64,000 nucleotides of DNA from Oscheius tipulae. Lineage: Eukaryota > Nematoda > Chromadorea > Rhabditida > Rhabditidae. The position numbers and the translations under genes are program-made. Below are positions 59,244-64,000 of the stretch, piece after piece. The stretch covers positions 434,001 to 498,000 of the forward strand of contig JASJZH010000001.1 in assembly GCA_037178975.1 (NCBI GenBank). The letters are read 5' to 3'. The notes beneath the pieces are model-generated. The model ran no database searches. It had not been told where the DNA came from and was given only the letters and a program-made list of their open reading frames with translations. Within the stretch, counting starts at the first letter, position 1. The number at the start of each line of letters is the position of its first letter.

Positions 59244-61780
59244 CTATTTGAAGAACCTAAGGAGAGCCTCGCTGGCAAAGGGTCTGGTGTCTGGATTCCG
59301 ATCCAACAGACTCTTTGACAGAATCAGGGTTTCCGGATCAATTTCTGGAGGGTACTTCACGGATAAATCTTCCTCATAGGCGATGGCAAGCTGGGCAGCC
59401 ATGGGCTCCAGCTCGTAGAAAGGCAAAGTCCCTGTCAGCATCTCAATAAAAGTTATCCCCAGACTCCAGATGTCAGCTTTTCGGCCGTAGATTGATTTTC
59501 CTTGCAGGACCTGTAATCCAATTTTATGCAAAAGTCGAGGGATTGTGGGGACAGAGAGACAGAGAGATTGTTGCCTTACCTCCGGAGCAGTATAATGAAC
59601 CGTCCCAATGAAGTCACCTTTCTGGCTTGCCACCTTTTGAAGAGTCTTCCCCGAACCGAAGTCTGCTATCTTCACATTCCCTTCGAGATCCCTCAATATG
59701 TTGGCTGGTTTGATGTCACGATGGACTGTCTGCCGTTGATGGAGAAAGGCCAATCCTTCCAGCACCTAAAGTATACTTTTGGTCGATTCCACTCTCCCTG
59801 TCTTTCTGTCTCTCTGTCACTGTACCTGGGCCGCATATCGTTTGCTCAACTGCACTGACAGTCGACCCTCCATCTTGATCAGATCCTTCACCGACCCACC
59901 GGGCATGTATTCCATGAAGATCAGCACAGAGTCAGGGGTGTTCTGCACACCGAGATACTGTAGAATTCTCGGGTGTGCGAGTCTGGCTGCAAGATTAGAC
60001 ATAAAACGGAGGACGTGTGTACTCAGAACAGCCAGTTGACCTCATAAAACTGTTTATACCCGGCTCTAATTAGGGAGCCCAGACAGTGACGCGCCTGGTG
60101 CCCCCCGACGTGTTGCTCACAGAGCCTCTGCAGCTGTGCCATTCGTCATCTCGGCGCGAGAGTCCCACCGACAGCTGGCGCGATTTTTGTTAGTATCCGA
60201 GCTTCTTCTCTCCCCAGGCCTCGTGTTAATCACAAGATGTATCTTACCTAATGCCTCCACGTCGTCTTCGAGTCCTCGAGCATGATCTGTAGCCTCGCGG
60301 TTGTTCGGTATCAGGGGAATGATCTTCAGTGCCAGTATTCGGCCTGTATCCACATCGTTTGCCACATAGACACTACCGAAACTTCCGCTTCCGATCTTCC
60401 TGAAAAAAAACTGTCTTTCTGTCTCTCTACCTCTCATTCTCTCTATCACACTGTCTCTCTATCCCTTTATCATCCTGCTGCTCTTGTTACTGTCTCCCGT
60501 CTCTATGACCTACTGTCTTTCTACCTCTCTGTCTCTCAGTCTCTTTGTTTCTGTCTCTCTGTCTATGGTCAAGTACGCTCTGGAATGCGACCATGCCCAT
60601 TCTTTTCAGTTTTAATGACGGTTTTTCACCCTCCCGATTATTTTATGCTGTTGTTTTACGGGACTGTCTTCCCACTTTCGAACAAGCGTGGGAAGCGGGC
60701 TGGTTCTAGTATTCCCTTTCCCGTCTTGGCGCATCTTCTGACCCCGTACTTTGTTAAAAACCTATTCTCTAGTAAGTCAACGCTGTTTTCTAGTGTTTTT
60801 TTTCTAGCAAAAACAAAGAACTTCTGTCGAGGGTTGAGATCGAACCCGACATTTGCGGATTTGTAATCGGAGCGCTATATATAACCGGCTGAGCCATGCG
60901 AGCAAGCCCGCATTCCGGAAAATACTTACTTTCCTTTCCTATAATTAGTCGGTGCACGGGCTGGTGAACTGTAAGCCGAGTCGTCATCTATGATCCCGCT
61001 AGAGACTGTTGACATTCCTGATAAGTCTTTCCGTCAGACATTTTCTCCCAACCCTTACCGGCTAAGCTTCGTGCGATTGAACGTCTTCCGATCCCGCAAG
61101 AGCTGCACGTTTCTGAGTAGGGAACCTCCCGGATCGTGTTGAAGACACCCGAGGAGTCCGGTTGACTCATCCAAGAAGGTGGAGCTATGCCTCCCTCGTG
61201 TTTTGAGAGCAGGAGACGGAGACAGGACTGATTCGTTCGTTTGATCATCTAAATATGCAAAAACGTGAAATATATTTAAGACTTAGTACCTCCACAGCCG
61301 CGTTTAAATCATCCTGGCTCCGAATAGAAATGAGCACTTCCCCGCGGCCCTGGCTATAGTACATGTTCATTTTTGTCTCGTATAACTTCCAAATCGAGGC
61401 CTCGAGTCGTTGAAAAATCACTGGTTTCTCCTGGAACCTTGGTTTCAGACAGAGACAGAGAGACTCACCATTGTGAAACAGCGTTTTTCCCCTTTATGAT
61501 CGACCTTGATCTTAAGAATTTTCGGATCCGGTTGGGCAGAAGCCTTGGCTCTCCCAACTTCGAGCCGTTTCAACTGTTTCAGCATATCCGATCGACTTTT
61601 CAAGGGCTCCACACCATTTTTCTCCTTCTCCTCCAAACGAAGGCCATTTAGTGAAATCCCGACACTTTTAACCGGGTCCGTTTCTGATTTTGTGCCCAAT
61701 CCACGAACTTTTCGCAAAATCTCGTCCCGCTCTTGCATTTCTGAGTCGTCCGGCTCGTCAGAAGTTGACGGGCGGAACAT
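59244..61780 (-). CDS. MAP3K2/3-like: MAP3K2/3-like (MEKK) protein kinase
   Basis: Eight exons: 61780-61469, 61430-61290, 61248-61059, 61017-60930, 60399-60248, 59986-59826, 59765-59580, 59510-59244. They give 498 aa ending in TAG. Residues about 88-175 form a PB1 domain (LKIKVDHKGEKRCF, SQDDLNAAVEM), used by MEKK2/3 to bind MEK5. The linker SSPARAPTNYRK precedes the kinase, as in MEKK3. The catalytic domain has GSGSFGSVYVAND, LALKII, FMEYMPGGSVKDLI, HRDIKPANILRD, DFGSGK, GTVHYTAPE and GRKADIWSLG. It phosphorylates MAP2Ks in JNK/ERK5-type cascades. The protein is about 125 aa shorter than human MEKK3, mainly in the linker. The alphaC glutamate position reads Asp (LEDDVEALARL). Acceptor TTTTTTAG lies 5 nt before the ATG. 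Confidence 0.93.
60838..60908 (-). pseudogene. tRNA-like element in a MAP3K intron
   Basis: A box (ATGGCTCAGCCGGTTA, with a TATATA insertion in the D loop) and B box (GGGTTCGATCT) are on the sense strand. The anticodon stem is broken. It lies in intron 4 (60400-60929). Confidence 0.55.
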
Positions 61781-61789
61781 TGTGCCTAA

Positions 61790-64000
61790 AAAATTGATAA
61801 ATAAGGGTTTTATTAAAGGGTTAGGGTTAAATACTGTAAAAAATGATAAATTCGAGGCTGTGGGAAAGTAAACGAATGTCAAAAAAAGAATAGCGAGCGT
61901 CACCGGAAGCTTCCAGTCCAATGGCTCCCAGGCATGTGTGCAAAGAGTATCGGGTACGCAGTTGCGTACTATTTTTGATTAAACGACGTAGAGTTTAAAT
62001 TTTACGTTTAGGAATAACAAAACTCACTAGGAGACTCTTCTCTCTGTGGCTCCCTCTTAGTCTCTCTGTTTCTCTGCCTCTTTGTCTTCCTGTCTCTCTA
62101 TCTCTCTGTCTCTTTGTCTCTCTGTAGGAGAAGGAATTCTAAAGGAATGCCTGGAATCAGCAAACAAAATTACCCCCGATAGACGTGCTGACTGAGAACA
62201 ATCATCACCTAAGAAGGGCGGATTACGTGATAAGGGGCTATTAGAAAAAGCATTAGTCATACTTATTGAGGCCTTGGCAATTTAACGAGCTATTTTATAA
62301 ACAAAACAGGAGAAATCGTAGGGAGGCGCGAAAAGGAAAACAGCCCTTTCGACGGCAAGGGGACTGCGAGATAATCTCACTCCCCCTTTTCGGCCTGACA
62401 CTTTTCACCCAACGAACAGATATATAGCTGGATAGGGAGAGAACACGAAGAAGACGCCAATAATCAATAACGGGGTCAAACGGGGCGCAATCCCCCGGTG
62501 CCCAAAACTTGAACCAGCTAAGGAATTTTTTTCACGAGGACCCGTGTTTGTGGACGCACACTGGTCAAGTGGCTATTGGCGGCCCCTTTGTTCTTTTGCA
62601 TCATTATTCTTCCGATATTTTCAGTCATTTTTTCAACAATCCCCATTGGTTATCTTTGCAGTTTTTACGAAAAAAATGTCAACTTCAAAAAAACTGTTCC
62701 GCATTTTTTCCAGCCATTTTCTCGCCATATCCACGGTTTATCAACGTCTACCATCTGTCCTGACCTTCTTTTTTGGCAAGCCTAGCCGCAGTCCGGTCGT
62801 TGGAAAGTCCATATATTTTCACTATATCTGCCTCTGTTTTTGTCTCTCTGGCTCTCTTCCTTTCTGCCTCACTGTCTCTTTGTATCTGTCTCTCTTCCTC
62901 TCACTCTCAAAAATTTCTTTAGAATGTTTCGCTCTTGTGTTGCTGCCCCAAAACTAGTTTTTCTAGCCGACAAGATTCCACTTTTTGCACCGCTTGAATC
63001 TCTCTCTTGCTATGTACGGTTCACGGTCTCGCCTATTCGCTTTTTAGCTTCCTCTCCCCACTCATGTTTAGCCGCTAAAAATGTCGAATTTGATGTGTGG
63101 AACGAGTTTTTTCATCTCGTTTTTTTCTATCAACTCCCACTGTCTCTCCCATTGTGTCCATCATGCGTTCTTTCTCGCGTACCTAGACCGTTTTACAACC
63201 TCATTTGATGAGATCGACAAGTCACACGGTTCATTAACGAGCTGTACCCTTGTTCCTTGTGCTTTTTATGAAATTTCACCCCCGTTTTATTGTCACTCTT
63301 TCTTCAAGAGACAGAGACTACCTAAAAGTTCCTGGGACTCTTACACTATCCGAACTATTCTTGACTATCAGCTTGACCATCTTCCAACACCTGATCAGCC
63401 TGACCTGACCCGTGACTCTTCTGGTTGAAGGTTAGGAGTACAGAGAGACAGAGAGACCTAGTGACAGTGAGACAGAAATGGAGAAACGGAGAGACAGAGA
63501 GACAAAAATGAAGAGACGGAAGACAGAGAGAGAGGCAGAGAGACAGAGAATATCAATGCACCTCCAGAAAAAACATTGTTATTGATGGTCACTGTCATTC
63601 CAAGACTCAGAAACTTGCTACCCGATCAAAGTTCCTTTCCCTGTATTCTCCCAAAAAAGTTCGACAAGCCTTTTTGTGTCCCATCCCTCCAGTGACACTG
63701 ATTGGTATGACACCTGTCGTCCAGTTTTGTTTTGGCTGCCCGCCCCTCCGTTCCATCTTCGGCTGGCAGAAGAAGAGAGACAGAGAGACAGAGGTGACTC
63801 TGTTTGCCTTTCATCCCCTGGTTGTAATTCTGGTCAGGGACAATAGGTGCTCTCGCGCCTTGTACGTCCTCTCTCGGTGCGACCTTAGGCGCAAAGGCTA
63901 TTATCCCTCACACCTCGCCTTCTATATTCGTAGAGCTGTTTTTCTGGCTACTTTTTCGGTATCGGTCCTCTATCTGACCCAGAAACACCATACCACACCC
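61790..64000. other. Right-edge interval, no firm gene
   Basis: TCTCTG (62050-62125) and GACAGAG (63435-63555) repeats are present. An open frame 62924-63208 begins with ATG 1 nt after a TTTCTTTAG acceptor (MFRSCVAAPKLVFLADKIP), but its codon use is not convincing and no family is recognised. Confidence 0.4.

Noticed and set aside
61445..61921. In-frame upstream extension of the MAP3K start (signal-like MDWKLPVTLAILFLTF)
   Set aside because: A T6AG acceptor lies 5 nt before the MEKK ATG, and a signal peptide is not expected on a cytosolic MAP3K. The extension reads intron or outron sequence.
62924..63208. ORF starting MFRSCVAAPKL after an acceptor-like AG
   Set aside because: Residue composition and codon use look non-coding, and there is no family match. 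Kept only as a note.
1..64000. CRISPR arrays, bacterial operons, insertion sequences
   Set aside because: Spliced genes, Pol III tRNA signals and poly(A) signals mark this as eukaryotic DNA. The repeats have no spacer pattern.

Overview
The window is eukaryotic nuclear DNA, most likely from an invertebrate animal with a compact genome. It carries multi-exon genes with animal-type products: a transmembrane semaphorin, a Patched-related (PTR) protein, SNRK, a MEKK2/3-type MAP3K, alpha-SNAP and a ZNF511-like zinc-finger protein. Many GT-AG introns are only about 35-50 nt. Exon chains were rebuilt by hand from splice signals, and their total lengths come out as whole codons. The taxon cannot be fixed from sequence alone. 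Introns and intergenic DNA are full of degenerate TCTCTG/GACAGA repeats, and tRNA-like elements are scattered through them.

Layout. 1-2,330: possible 3' end of a gene off the left edge, two strong hairpins, and a tandem 5'-flank repeat. 2,330-6,423 (+): kinase-kelch gene 1. 6,538-6,856 (-): small secreted Cys-rich peptide. 7,318-11,908 (-): SNRK, 21 exons. 12,589-16,346 (+): alpha-SNAP, with a ZNF511-like gene nested in its first intron. 18.7-19.2 kb: broken coding block. 19.3-30.5 kb: repeats and gene-poor DNA. 30,653-34,739 (+): semaphorin, 5' end unresolved. 35.1-35.6 kb: repeat body plus an intact tRNA-Asn. 35,851-36,765 (+): small mitochondrial-type membrane protein. 37,680-40,752 (-) and 41,367-44,726 (+): kinase-kelch genes 2 and 3, head to head. 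45.4-46.6 kb: small membrane-protein block and an element with long inverted ends. 47,038-50,888 (-): PTR. 55,789-59,084 (-): coiled-coil protein. 59,244-61,780 (-): MAP3K2/3-like. The right edge is gene-poor.

The most unusual content is the three-copy family joining a complete TKL-type kinase to C-terminal kelch repeats. It has a shared upstream hairpin repeat, an inverted duplication junction, a mutated splice donor in one copy, and a neighbouring secreted-peptide gene whose duplicated copy has decayed. Other points are splice-acceptor AGs just upstream of most start codons (possible spliced-leader trans-splicing) and a tRNA-headed dispersed repeat. Apart from the kinase-kelch family, the genes look like unrelated housekeeping or signalling loci rather than one pathway.
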